From Planctomycetales bacterium (GTDB lineage: Bacteria > Planctomycetota > Planctomycetia > Pirellulales > Pirellulaceae), in NCBI GenBank assembly GCA_020427005.1, contig JAGQOY010000004.1:1-64000 (forward strand): a DNA stretch of 64,000 nucleotides, in the 5' to 3' direction. Each line of letters begins with the position of its first letter. Positions within the stretch are counted from its first letter, which is position 1. A program made the translations under genes and the position numbers. Positions 37,649 to 47,600 of this stretch are shown piece by piece. The notes under the pieces were generated by a model. The model worked only from the letters and a program-made list of their open reading frames with translations. It made no database searches and was not told where the DNA came from.

Positions 37649-38089
37649 CTAGTAACCGTCATTCCCAGACTGGACACGGCCTCCAGACTTGAGAGCAAAA
37701 TCCGCGATGTTTTCCTTGCCTTGTTCGACATTGAATTCCAATTTGGAACGCTGATTGTATTCCATCGGAATCGTTTCCTTAGACCCCGGAATGGGATTTC
37801 CTTGATCATCCTGACCTGGATCGCGGAGTGTGGTAATACGGACCCGATTCATTCCGGGAATCGTGCCCTGTCTGCCGCCGCTGAAGTTCAGAACGTAGTT
37901 TCCGTCTTTGTCCGTCCGAGCCGCAGCAGGACGACCACCGGAGGTGGGCACAAAGACTACTGTGGCATATTCTAGAGGTTTGTCATCCATGGTTACTCTG
38001 CCTTTGACAGAGGCGATTTCGGGTCCGCCGGGGCCGCAACCGCAAAGTACGAGCAAGAAAAGTGATAACAAACCTATGCATCGAGTCAT
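37649..38089 (-). CDS. small lipoprotein with carboxypeptidase-regulatory-like fold
   Basis: The 146-aa product has a lipoprotein signal peptide: a hydrophobic run then LVLCGC with the lipid-accepting Cys. A single beta-sandwich domain follows (KGRVTMDDKPLEYATVVFVP, RTDKDGNYVLNF, MNRVRITTLRDPGQD). This is a common planctomycete type that nearly always follows a DUF1559 gene, as here. The frame opens at 38122, but AGGAGG (minus strand of 38099-38104) sits 9 nt before the ATG at 38087-38089, so I choose that start, MTRCIGLL. Its function is unknown; the fold suggests a structural or cell-surface role. It is probably co-transcribed with the DUF1559 gene 98 nt upstream. Confidence 0.8.
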   Translation of the reverse strand: MTRCIGLLSLFLLVLCGCGPGGPEIASVKGRVTMDDKPLEYATVVFVPTSGGRPAAARTDKDGNYVLNFSGGRQGTIPGMNRVRITTLRDPGQDDQGNPIPGSKETIPMEYNQRSKLEFNVEQGKENIADFALKSGGRVQSGNDGY

Positions 38090-38187
38090 CACAAACATCC
38101 TCCTAGTGTTTAATGAATCCAAATCGAACAGGCCATGGAAGTGGAAACTTGCATGGCCTGAGGGAACTTTGAATCAGCGATTATTTG

Positions 38188-39183
38188 CTACAGTTCTATA
38201 TTGACGGTCTGGCCATCATAGACCGAAAACAAGCGTTGATAGGTTCCGTAGAATGGCATGCCATCTCCTTGCAAGTACGCATGAGCATTGTCGATCCAAG
38301 GAGTCGAAGTGTGGTCGATATTCTCGCTCAAGAAGTGAACTGAACCGTCACCAAACACGAATTGCGCCCCACCAGTGTGGAAGCTAGCCGCAGTGCGGTG
38401 CGGTTGAGGGTTACCCTCGGGTTGGGTCCAGTTCATGGGCCATTCACCCTGTACCATGAGCGCATTGGAAGCCCCGGTAGTGTAAGTTAATTGATCTGAT
38501 GCACCGAAAATTCGTGCCCGATTGCGACGATTGTTGTCCATGTCCCATCTAGTTTCACATACGACAACTTGATTGGACGTACCATCCCGCAAGTCCTTCA
38601 AACCATAATTACCGCGTCCATTACGTTCGAACATTCCGTTCCAACGCAACTCATTAGCCTGAGCGCTAAATGCATTTCCGGTATATCCGTTGTAGCTGGA
38701 TGAAGCCCCTTGGTAGCTGCTGGTAGCCGAGTTAGGGATGGCGCCATCATTAAAGTTAAGCGGTTTGGTATCGGACGGGCAAGAAAATGCGGGCAAGGTC
38801 GTTTGGCAAAGCAAGCCGTTCTTTGTAACGGTTTGCTCCATGATCACATAGGTTGACTGAAACTGACTATAAAGCGCATTCTGTTCAATATATGGGAGGA
38901 TAGAGTAACCCCAACCATATCCCATACCACCGTCGGATGGATTGTTTTGAGTTGGGCCATGATAGCCACGATAATGGTGGCCATAGGGAAATTTCTTGAA
39001 GGCGCTTTCGTAATTATGTAACGCCAATCCCAGTTGTTTCAGATTGTTACTGCACTGCATTCTGCGAGCTGCTTCTCTGGCCGCCTGAACGGCAGGTAAC
39101 AGCAAGCCTACCAGGATGCCTATGATGGCGATAACCACCAACAGCTCCACCAGCGTAAATCCCTTTGCTTTTCTAATTTGCAT
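38188..39183 (-). CDS. DUF1559 prepilin-like protein
   Basis: The 331-aa protein opens with KGFTLVELLVVIAIIGILVG, the prepilin-type cleavage and transmembrane segment (cleaved after Gly by a prepilin peptidase), and the planctomycete block AVQAAREAARRMQCSNNLKQ. The large C-terminal part is the DUF1559 domain (VFGDGSVHFLSENID near the end). Dozens of copies of such genes are found in planctomycete genomes; the function is unsettled, possibly in pilin-like surface structures. It is followed, in the same direction, by a small lipoprotein gene, a standard pairing. The 538-nt region upstream (39184-39721) carries the promoter side. Confidence 0.92.
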   Translation of the reverse strand: MQIRKAKGFTLVELLVVIAIIGILVGLLLPAVQAAREAARRMQCSNNLKQLGLALHNYESAFKKFPYGHHYRGYHGPTQNNPSDGGMGYGWGYSILPYIEQNALYSQFQSTYVIMEQTVTKNGLLCQTTLPAFSCPSDTKPLNFNDGAIPNSATSSYQGASSSYNGYTGNAFSAQANELRWNGMFERNGRGNYGLKDLRDGTSNQVVVCETRWDMDNNRRNRARIFGASDQLTYTTGASNALMVQGEWPMNWTQPEGNPQPHRTAASFHTGGAQFVFGDGSVHFLSENIDHTSTPWIDNAHAYLQGDGMPFYGTYQRLFSVYDGQTVNIEL

Positions 39184-39721
39184 GCGTTGGCCCTTTCGAA
39201 ATGACCGTAATTAGTACTTATCTCAAAAGCAAACAACAGGACCATGGAGCTGAGTTTCCTTTCACCACTTACCCACGAGCAGACTCAAAGTAGACCGGGC
39301 AGATGTTTGAATGTGGGACTGTAAGGTGAAATCTGGCGTATGCATTTTGAGATATGAGAGAAGAACAGAGACGAAAGGCAGTATAGGCAGAGAATAGGCC
39401 ACAAAGCCTAGCCTAGTGGATTTGTAACTGCCACAGCCAGTCACATTAACATGTTGTCACAATACAGGACCCATGGCATTGCAAACGCACACAAATCGAA
39501 AGCTTTAGCCTGGATGTGCCGAATCTTATTAACAATTGCTTTATAAATTAAGCAAAGCTTACGATCGCTACCCCGCTTCCTACTCTTTCACTATTTGCAA
39601 TTCCGATGCCGGTAACGGGTTACAAATCCACCCACGACAATTCCAAATCCAACCTCGCTCTGAATTTCAAGCAAAAATAGAACCGATAGCAAGGCGAATC
39701 CAAAAAAAAGAAACCTCCGCA
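39184..39721. other. 538-nt region upstream of DUF1559 and S41 genes
   Basis: The divergent gap holds an open, AT-rich stretch in frame with the S41 gene back to TTG 39536 but no convincing coding sequence. No repeat or terminator stands out. It probably holds the promoters of both flanking genes. Confidence 0.4.
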
Positions 39722-41065
39722 ATGAGCCCTTGGACCAATCAATTCACACTCAATTATTTCACTCTTACATTTCCATCGATCTATTTAAACAGTAGCTCGC
39801 TCTTGGCCCGCCTACTTCTGGTGCATTTGTATGTTATACCCATCTCACTATTCTTGCCGCAGGAAGCCGGCTGCGTTCTCATCGCTGATGAACTAGCAAA
39901 TGAATTGACATTTGATCCAGGAGGAGTGTTTAACGAGACGCTATCGATTGTTGCAGACAATTTCTATGATCCAGAATTCGATTTTGATTTGTGGCGTCAG
40001 AGCCTCGAGGGCGATTTCCAAAGAGCTGCGATGGCTAAAACTCGAGTCGAGTTTTCCGAGATTATGTCGGAGGTGCTCGGCACGTTAAATTCGTCACACA
40101 CGGCATACTTGAGTCGACTAGACCCGAAGCGATATCAATTGCTGGGAATTTTTCACAGCATGTTTGCCGATTCGGCTGAAGCAGAGTTTCTATACGCTGG
40201 TATCGGTTTGGATACGCGCGATGACGCTGGGACGCATGTTGTAGTATCGGTTTTCGATGGGTTTGCAGCCCAGAAAGCGGATATCCAATTTGGCGACCGA
40301 ATACTCACCGTAGATGGTCAACCATTCCATCCGATCTTGTCCTTTGCTAATTGCGCCGGTCAGGACGTCACGATTCGGTTACGTAGGGGCTCTCGAATTC
40401 TAGACGTCAGAACAACAGTTGAGTGGATCGATGGTCGGCAGATGTTCGAATTAGCAATGGACGCCAGCGTTCGGAAGATAAGGCTTGACGAAGGAACCAT
40501 AGGCTACGTTCATCTATGGTCTTACGCAGGTACGGTCTTCCAAGAAAAGCTCCGGTCCTTGTTATTATGGGGTGAGCTAAGCCAATGCGACGGCGTCGTT
40601 CTTGATTTGCGCGACGGTTGGGGTGGGGCCGACATAAATAATCTGAATTTGTTTCGTGCGCCAATTGCACGAATTGAAAGTACGTCGAGGTCACTTGGAA
40701 AGCAGAACTATACTGGCGTATGGAATAAACCCGTAGCGATAGTCGCTAATGAACGCAGCACAAGCGGCAAGGAGTTGTTTACCTACGGTTTTAAGAAGTT
40801 GGATCTAGGAAAAGTTGTGGGAACGCGAACGGCAGGTGCCGTCCTTGGGGGACGTCCTTTTATGCTGAGCAATGGAGACGTAGTGTATGTGGCCGTGGCC
40901 GATGTGCTTGTTGACGGCCAACGCCTGGAAGGGCAGGGGGTCGAACCCGATGTGGACGTTCCACGAAGTTACAATGAATCGACAACAGAAGACCCTCAGC
41001 TCGACGCCGCGGTAAAGATACTGCAGACTGAGATTTCTGCCACTCTCGGGCCGAGAGGTTCATAG
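39722..41065 (+). CDS. S41 family (tail-specific) peptidase
   Basis: The product (447 aa from ATG 39722) begins with a hydrophobic segment (about residues 29-46, LLLVHLYVIPISLFLP) serving as signal or anchor. A PDZ-like domain follows (GIGLDTRDDAGTHVVVSVFD, then QKADIQFGDRILTVDGQPF), then the S41 core: TIGYVHLWSY, LDLRDGWGGADINNLNLF, the catalytic Ser-Lys of NERSTSGKE, and VVGTRTAGAVLGG. S41 enzymes trim or degrade proteins at their C-termini in the periplasm. The frame opens at TTG 39536, but the first 62 codons are unlike coding sequence, so ATG 39722 is preferred. It ends 27 nt before the histidine kinase gene and may share its transcript. Confidence 0.82.
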   Translation: MSPWTNQFTLNYFTLTFPSIYLNSSSLLARLLLVHLYVIPISLFLPQEAGCVLIADELANELTFDPGGVFNETLSIVADNFYDPEFDFDLWRQSLEGDFQRAAMAKTRVEFSEIMSEVLGTLNSSHTAYLSRLDPKRYQLLGIFHSMFADSAEAEFLYAGIGLDTRDDAGTHVVVSVFDGFAAQKADIQFGDRILTVDGQPFHPILSFANCAGQDVTIRLRRGSRILDVRTTVEWIDGRQMFELAMDASVRKIRLDEGTIGYVHLWSYAGTVFQEKLRSLLLWGELSQCDGVVLDLRDGWGGADINNLNLFRAPIARIESTSRSLGKQNYTGVWNKPVAIVANERSTSGKELFTYGFKKLDLGKVVGTRTAGAVLGGRPFMLSNGDVVYVAVADVLVDGQRLEGQGVEPDVDVPRSYNESTTEDPQLDAAVKILQTEISATLGPRGS

Positions 41066-41092
41066 GTAGCGTCGATTTATTTTTAGTTTCCG

Positions 41093-42793
41093 ATGATTGA
41101 GTCACCCATGAAGTTGTGGTCCTTGGTTTGCGCAATTTGGCTAGCACTCTCGTTAGGCATTGGTTGGGTCGGATATCGAACATTTTATAATCACTGGCTC
41201 AACAGCGAGGAATTAAGATTTCGAAGTGATGCTTTAACCTTTGCAATTACAGCTGGCAATCTGCAACTATCTGTGCCGTGGGAGGGTCAACCCGAATGGA
41301 TCGCATTGGAGAAGGAATTTCAGTTATCAGCCATCACCTTGCCGAGTTCATCGAACATGCGTCACGCAGAGATACTGCAAGTAAACTCTGGGCGCACCCG
41401 ATTGCAAACTCAATTCTTTCTGGACAAGCTTCCGGGCAAAGTGGTCGGAGAAAAGTCATCTACGTCTGGCATGCTCCCTGTTCTCCAATGTTCAAGAGCT
41501 GTGAATAACAACGCCGTCGTCACCGCTTGGGTGTGGAACTGGTTGGCGACATTCATTCTGGGGGTCGGTCTAATCCTTGCCGGGACCGCGTTCTGGCGGA
41601 ACAATGAAGCGTCCCTTTTGGCTGCTCTACAACATTGGACCCATGCAGTTGAAAATGCCGAATCAGCCACACAAGAACTGCTGCCTGCTGTAGAAGTATC
41701 TTCTCTCCAACTTGATGAACAATCTTCGGCCTTTCGTAGTAACCTTAACCAACTTGTCGAGGAACTGCAGCTCGATAAAACTCGGAGCGATTTGGTATTT
41801 AGCAATCTGCACGAAGGAGTATTAGCAGTTGACCAAGATGCCAGAATTCTGCTGATTAACACAGCTCTGTGCCACATGTTAGCAGTCAAGGAATCTGCCT
41901 TAGATCGACCGGTTCTCGAGATCATTCGCTGGCCTGTAATCCAACAAATGATTGATCGAGTACTCCGAGATGGGCAAGCGACTGAGCAGAGCGTAGAGTA
42001 TCTTCCCAATCAAGCCTTATTTCGCATCGATGCGTACCCGTTACAAATATCTCCCAAGCAACGCGGGGTCTTAATGACGGTCAATGATGAAACCATCGTT
42101 CGTCGAGCAGAAATTCTTCGACGGGACTTTGTTACCAACGCTTCGCATGAGCTGAAAACTCCACTCGCAGCTATCCGAGCCTACGCAGAGACTCTGCAAT
42201 TAGGTGCTATTAATGACCAAGAGGCTGCGCAAAATTTTGTGAATAACATCATTGTGCAAGCTGATCGCATTAATGCATTGATTCAAGGCATGCTACAACT
42301 ATCACGCTTTCAGACGGCGCAGGCGCTCGCCAGAGAACCATTCGAACTCCTCTCGGCGATATCACCTTGCCTGAGTGCTGCACAGCCGTTGGCACAGGCT
42401 AAGCAAATTGCACTACACACCGAATTACCGGAAGAGCGTACGTGGATTACTAGCGACATTGACGGTTTCCAGACCATTTGCAGCAATTTGTTGTCCAATG
42501 CGATTCGCTACACTCCGCCGAAAGGAGAGGTTGGTCTTAGTCTGAAAATAATGACAGACAATATCTTGTTGACGGTCAAGGATTCGGGGATTGGTATTTC
42601 TGAGAAAGACCTGCAACGTATATTCGAACGTTTTTACCGAGCCAGTAAGGACCGCAGCTCGAACAGTGGTGGAACCGGCCTAGGATTAGCAATCGTGAAG
42701 AACTTGGTTAGCGCCCTCGGTGGTTCGATCGAAGCGAGTAGCCGTCCAAATGTAGGCAGCGTATTTCAAGTGACTTTGCCACGCAACACATAG
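41093..42793 (+). CDS. phoR: membrane sensor histidine kinase, PhoR-like
   Basis: The 566-aa protein has two membrane helices (about residues 7-27 and 154-173) around an extracytoplasmic domain, a PAS-type region (about 240-330, VFSNLHEGVLAVDQDARILL), the dimerisation His in FVTNASHELKTPLAAIRA (His near 351) and the ATP-binding N box NLLSNAIRYTP plus GIGISEKDLQRIFERFYR and GGTGLGLAIVKNL. The layout is that of PhoR kinases. The phosphate assignment rests on the phoU gene (43176) and the broken OmpR-type regulator (43857) downstream. The ATG at 41093 or 41108 could each be the start. No pst transporter genes are in the window. Confidence 0.85.
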   Translation: MIESPMKLWSLVCAIWLALSLGIGWVGYRTFYNHWLNSEELRFRSDALTFAITAGNLQLSVPWEGQPEWIALEKEFQLSAITLPSSSNMRHAEILQVNSGRTRLQTQFFLDKLPGKVVGEKSSTSGMLPVLQCSRAVNNNAVVTAWVWNWLATFILGVGLILAGTAFWRNNEASLLAALQHWTHAVENAESATQELLPAVEVSSLQLDEQSSAFRSNLNQLVEELQLDKTRSDLVFSNLHEGVLAVDQDARILLINTALCHMLAVKESALDRPVLEIIRWPVIQQMIDRVLRDGQATEQSVEYLPNQALFRIDAYPLQISPKQRGVLMTVNDETIVRRAEILRRDFVTNASHELKTPLAAIRAYAETLQLGAINDQEAAQNFVNNIIVQADRINALIQGMLQLSRFQTAQALAREPFELLSAISPCLSAAQPLAQAKQIALHTELPEERTWITSDIDGFQTICSNLLSNAIRYTPPKGEVGLSLKIMTDNILLTVKDSGIGISEKDLQRIFERFYRASKDRSSNSGGTGLGLAIVKNLVSALGGSIEASSRPNVGSVFQVTLPRNT

Positions 42794-43175
42794 GTGGTAA
42801 GGCTGCATTTCAGTCGACGCTGCATCTTAATCGTTTCTTAACATAAAGCAGCTTCTTTGCCTTGTGGGTCGGGCGGCAAAATAGTGAACTGATGAAGACT
42901 TGCGTCAACCCAAAAGTTCATAGCTGACACAATAAGCGCTCATTCGTCCCGTTTACGCCCCTTTGATTCGACTTGATTCGCCGTGGGAACAATTCTGTCT
43001 GCCAAAATGGCCACAGCGACTCATCCAATAATTTTCCAGTTTCGTTTCATGGCTTGATCATTTAGGTAGGTGCAGTGGCAGGCCTACCCGTGATCAAATG
43101 TCTAGCATGAGGTAGACTCGTGGCATGGTTCATAACACCAATTGCCCTTGAAAAACTTGATGGAAGTCCCCTGCC
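42794..43175. other. 382-nt gap between kinase and phoU genes
   Basis: No gene is supported. GGTAGG (43065-43070) and CCTACC (43083-43088) form a weak inverted repeat. The gap is long for an operon, so phoU may have its own promoter. Confidence 0.4.
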
Positions 43176-43856
43176 ATGAGCCGTCATCTAAATCACGACC
43201 TCACAGAAGCCTACAATCGGTTGCTTAGCCTGTCGGGAAAAGTCGAAGAAATGGTGGATTTGTCCGTAAGTGCACTTATGGAACGAAACTCGACTACGGC
43301 CCAAAAAGTAATCGATTTTGATGCGGAAATCGATCAAATGGAAGTTCGCATTGAAGAGGACTGCCTAAAAATGTTGGCGCTTCATCAACCCGTAGCAACA
43401 GATTTGCGCCGCTTGACCACGATGATGAAAATCAACAACGACCTGGAGCGCATGGCGGATTTGGCATGTAACGTTGCCGAAAGAGCTCTGCATTTACAGA
43501 GTCCGAAGTTCTCGATTCCGGAACAGATTAGCCAGATGGCCAAGCAGACTAAGAGCATGGTTGGGGATGCTCTGAACGCGTTTGTCAATTTGGATATTGC
43601 CTTAGCATTTCAGGTTATCGCCCAGGATGAAATTGTTGACAAACTAAACGTCGATGTCATCGATACGCTTACCGAGCAGATGCAGCAACAAGCTGATTGG
43701 ATACCTCCAGCCCTGCATTGTTTCTCGGCTTCCCGACACCTGGAGAGAATCGCGGACCATGCGACTAACATTGCCGAGGACGTAATCTACATGGTCAATG
43801 GTGTTATTGTTCGTCATCGACATGGTGACGATCAACTTAGAATTGAAAAAACCTAG
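43176..43856 (+). CDS. phoU: phosphate signalling protein PhoU
   Basis: The 226-aa protein consists of two PhoU repeats (about residues 5-105 and 115-210), with the characteristic metal-binding helices: EIDQMEVRIEEDCLKMLALH, PVATDLRRLTTMMKINNDLE, MADLACNVAERAL in the first, and LERIADHATNIAEDVIYMV in the second. PhoU dampens the PhoR/PhoB response when phosphate is plentiful. The length is typical. The ATG at 43176 starts with SRHLNHDLTEAYNRLLSLSG. The stop TAG at 43854-43856 directly precedes the ATG of the response regulator, so the two genes are tightly linked. Confidence 0.93.
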   Translation: MSRHLNHDLTEAYNRLLSLSGKVEEMVDLSVSALMERNSTTAQKVIDFDAEIDQMEVRIEEDCLKMLALHQPVATDLRRLTTMMKINNDLERMADLACNVAERALHLQSPKFSIPEQISQMAKQTKSMVGDALNAFVNLDIALAFQVIAQDEIVDKLNVDVIDTLTEQMQQQADWIPPALHCFSASRHLERIADHATNIAEDVIYMVNGVIVRHRHGDDQLRIEKT

Positions 43857-44578
43857 ATGATTGATATTGCCATGTCTCGTCCCAAAGTCCTGATTGTGGA
43901 AGATGATCACGCGTTATCGGAAGTCTTGCACTACAATCTTCTCAAAGAGGGATTCAACGTATTCAGAGTATTCGATGGACGAGAGGCTATTGAGCAGGCG
44001 AGGTTGAAACAGCCAGAAATAGTAATTTAGTAATTCTTGATTTGATGTTGCCCAATGTAGATGGCATCAATGTATGTCGACAGTTACGACGCCACAAAGA
44101 GACGCGAGAGGCGGGAATTTTAATGCTTACCGCCAAAAGCGAAGAAGTTGATCAAATTGAGGGCTTTGAAGCTGGAGCAGACGACTACGTAGTCAAGCCT
44201 TATAGCATTCGAGTATTGCTCGAGCGTATTCGCGCCCTACAGCGTCGCCGAGCAGTGCCCGAAGACGATGAACCGACGGTGGAGTCCCTCGAATGCTTAG
44301 GTATTCACATGGATCTACGTCGATATCAAGTAACTGTTCAAGGGCAACCAATCGAACTCACTAGGAGCGAGTTTCGCCTGTTACAAACATTGATGGGGGA
44401 ACCTGGCAAGGCCTACGATCGAGCAGAATTGATTGAACTTGCACTTGGCGAAGATACGCTCGTGCTCGAACGTACAATCGATGTCCATATCCGGGCCTTG
44501 CGCCGGAAGTTGGGAGAATTGGCCGACGCAATTGAGACGGTGAGGGGAATTGGCTACAGATTCAAGGAACCCAATTAG
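43857..44578 (+). pseudogene. phoB: PhoB-like response regulator split by an 8-bp duplication
   Basis: From ATG 43857 (or 43872, ATGTCTCGT) the frame reads KVLIVEDDHALSEVL and ends KQPEIVI with a TAG at 44028. The sequence TAGTAATT occurs twice in tandem at 44020-44035; removing one copy gives EIVILDLMLPNVDGINVCRQ, restoring the phosphoacceptor Asp. From TTG 44042 the rest is open: receiver end MLTAKSEEVDQIEGFEAGAD, DDYVVKPY, then a winged-helix output domain (TRSEFRLLQTLM, IDVHIRALRRKLG, TVRGIGYRFKEPN). The intact form would be an OmpR/PhoB regulator of about 230 aa. The fault is a +8 frameshift; slippage can in principle revert it. Confidence 0.88.
44020..44035 (+). repeat. TAGTAATT x2 tandem duplication
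   Basis: Two perfect copies of TAGTAATT (44020-44027 and 44028-44035) lie inside the regulator gene. The duplicated copy adds 8 bp, a shift of +2, and introduces TAG at 44028-44030. It is the exact position at which the reading frame changes. Confidence 0.92.
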
Positions 44579-44635
44579 TGCCGGCAGCTTCAGCGAGCAA
44601 TTGTGCCCGCACGTGCTGGGCACGGATCGCCTGGG

Positions 44636-47600
44636 TCAGTTGGCGGGAGCTCCCTGAATAGCCCGCTGGAATGCTTCAAACTGCTTGCGAATACCTGGAG
44701 GTAACTGCGAGCGACTCCCTGCGTCAAGCTGTTTGCGTAAATCATCGTTAATACCAGCTGTTCCATGTAAGCCTGAGTTCTCTGCACCCAGTTGAAGATC
44801 GCGCAACAAATCGCTGTTTTTTAACTTGTCCGCAACGCCCTGATATCCTAGTTCACGGGCCCGCTGCCAGCGATCTACGAATTTATCCAGATCATCTTGG
44901 GTCCAGGAAAGCTCCTTAAGAAGCTCTGGATCGGCTTGATCTTTTTGACGGGTTAAATAGTCCAAAACCATATTCGCCGTCTCCTCAGAGAAGTCGCGAT
45001 TGATTTCACTACCCTCTACCGAATTCGATCCTCCGGCGGATTGACCGCCGATACCAGTAGAACCCTGTGTGCCACCTCCTCCCGCCATGCCCCCACCGGT
45101 AGAACCTCGTGTAGGCTTGCCCCCATTGCCGTCGCTTGATGGAGACGAAGATTCGGCCGCAGAACCAGCACTAGCCCCACTGGTCTCACTGTCAGCGTTA
45201 GCATTCGAGCTGCTGGCATTCTCTTTGTTAGAAGACTTGTTCTCTTGTTCACCTGTTGATTGCGAATTAGCAGGCTCGCTGACTTCAGCAGGTTGTGAGC
45301 TGTTGTTCTGCTGATTGTTGGAGGATTGGGACTGAGAAGAGTTACCAGCTGAATTTTCATCCGAACTGGGATTTCCCTTTCCGGTTGATGCGCTGGACTC
45401 TGCCTCAGAACCCTTCGAAGCATCGCGATTTTCTGATTTGGAGGATTGAGAGTCCTCTCCGCTTGAACTAGATGAACTTTCATTTTGACTGCTCGAACTC
45501 TGAGCAGAGTTGGACGAGGCTGAGGCATCGTTGCCATTTGATCCCCCGGAATCTGACGAATTTGCATCCGACCCTTCGTTCGCTGGATTAGCCGGATTGT
45601 TTGAACTCGTCCCTATTTCATTCTGGTCACTATTGGAAGCGTTTTTGTTGTTAGTTGAGTTGGATTCGGAATTTGTAGACGACGTATTCTGGGACTCTGA
45701 TTCTGAATTGTCAGTCGAGCCACTCTCGGAACTGGCTTCCGAAGAATCCGTTCCTTTGTTCGCCGAACCTTGCTGGTTTGACTGTGATTGTGAGTTCTCT
45801 TGCGAGCCGGGCTTTGGCTGCGCATTTTGCGTTGAACTTGGGACGCTATTAGAGTTAGGCTGAAGTTGATCGGCCCGCGCATTGTTCGACTCTAAATTGT
45901 TTTCGTCGGCATTTCCCTTCGGAGGACTCGTAGCCTCTGAGTCCGTGTTTTGTGGATTTGTTTGGGATGTGCTTGGCTTGTCAGTCGATGTCTGTGACTT
46001 GCCGTCTTTATTATCTGCTTGGCCGCCGTTTGGTTCGGACGGTTTATCAGAAGCGGTGCCACCCTGTCGTTCGATATAGTCCTTGATTTTTTCCATCGTT
46101 TCCGCATCCTCTGGTTGCGGAGCACTCCTGCCATCTCCAGTTGATTGGCCATCGGTAACTTCACCTCGTCCCGTAGGATTACCCTCGGATGATGCTCCAT
46201 CTTGTTTCGAAGGTTCGGAATTGTTTGTGGACTGAGCAGTCGAATCGTTCGGCGGAACTCGGTTTTGCCCATCTGGCTGAGAGGAATCGATTGCTTTGCT
46301 TGAACTTGTTCCACCATTTGTTTGTTGACTATCGGAGCGTGTCGAGCCGCTTGCGCTATTGCTCGAACTAGAACCCGTTTGTTGGCCAGAATTCTCAGTC
46401 TTGGTCGAAGAACCAGTGCTTCCATCGCTGCCCTTCGCCGCACCGGACGGATTCTGTTGGGGCTGCGTATTGGCGTTGTCGTTTTCGGAGTTGCCGCTAC
46501 GAGATTCGTTCGTACTATCGCCGGTAGAAGAGCCGCTCTGTGAGTCGTCATTGCCGGTTTCGGAATTACGAGTTTGTTCTGATTTGGATCCATCCTGATT
46601 GTTTTTGCCACTGGAGGAAGCGTTGTCGGAGTTGGCTGGATCTGATTTCGAAGCTCGATTTTCTGAGGACGCCGTCTGCCCAGCGTTGTTTTTTGAACTG
46701 GTATTGGATGTTTGGGACGCAGTTGATTCATTATTCGCTGACGAGTTGTCTTCAGCAGCGCTGGCAGTTTCAGATTTAACGTCGGCCAATTCTTGTCGTC
46801 CCACAACTTGCAATATCAATGGCTCCGATTCGCTTTGATTTGGTTGCAAGCTTTGTGAGACTGGATCATGCCGATTGTCTTGTGCCGTAGCAACGACTTC
46901 AATCCGATCACCTTCGCGTACTCGCAAACTCGCAAGATCAAGTCTCGATAATTTGACTTGTCTACCTGTAGCTCGCTCGGCAGAGAGAAGATTCAGTTGA
47001 GTCTGTTGTGCCCGAGGTGCATTGACATCTAGATCGATTCGGGTCAAACCAAAGTCAGGGTCATTAGCGCGAACTTCTAAATTTACGATCGAATTAGGCA
47101 TCACCCGGAGGATTCGATTGGGTGGTCCCATGAGGCTAACTTCTGGTGGTATATCCCCGACAACCTTCAAAGAGTGCAGGATCGGATCGCGATTACCATC
47201 ACCTCGGCTGTTGAAACCACGCAATCGAAACTCGTATGCAGTTGGGTTATCTCGTTTGGAATTCAACTGCAACTTCCATTGCCCTTCTAAGCGACTACCA
47301 TCTGGTTGCAGTCCGAGAGTAGCAGTAGTGCGAATTAACTCCCCCGATTTGTCGAGCTCTGGATTGATCTCTATCCTCCCACGCTGCATGGGTTGATTTG
47401 AGATAGCAGTAATAGTGGCAGTCGTCCCTTCGAGCACTTCAAGTGCGTTTGTATTTTGCACAACTTGGCTCGCTAGTTGAGTATATTGAGGATACTCTAA
47501 GTGAAAAGACTCCAAAGCCAATGAGGGAAGAGGAGAGATCGTTACACGATACTTATCACTCTGTGCGTCCCCGGCAACTAACCAGTAGTCCAACTCATGC

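Noticed and set aside
45016..46806. Long open frames on both strands inside the Ser/Asn-rich region
   Set aside because: They are by-products of the biased codon use of the low-complexity coding sequence.
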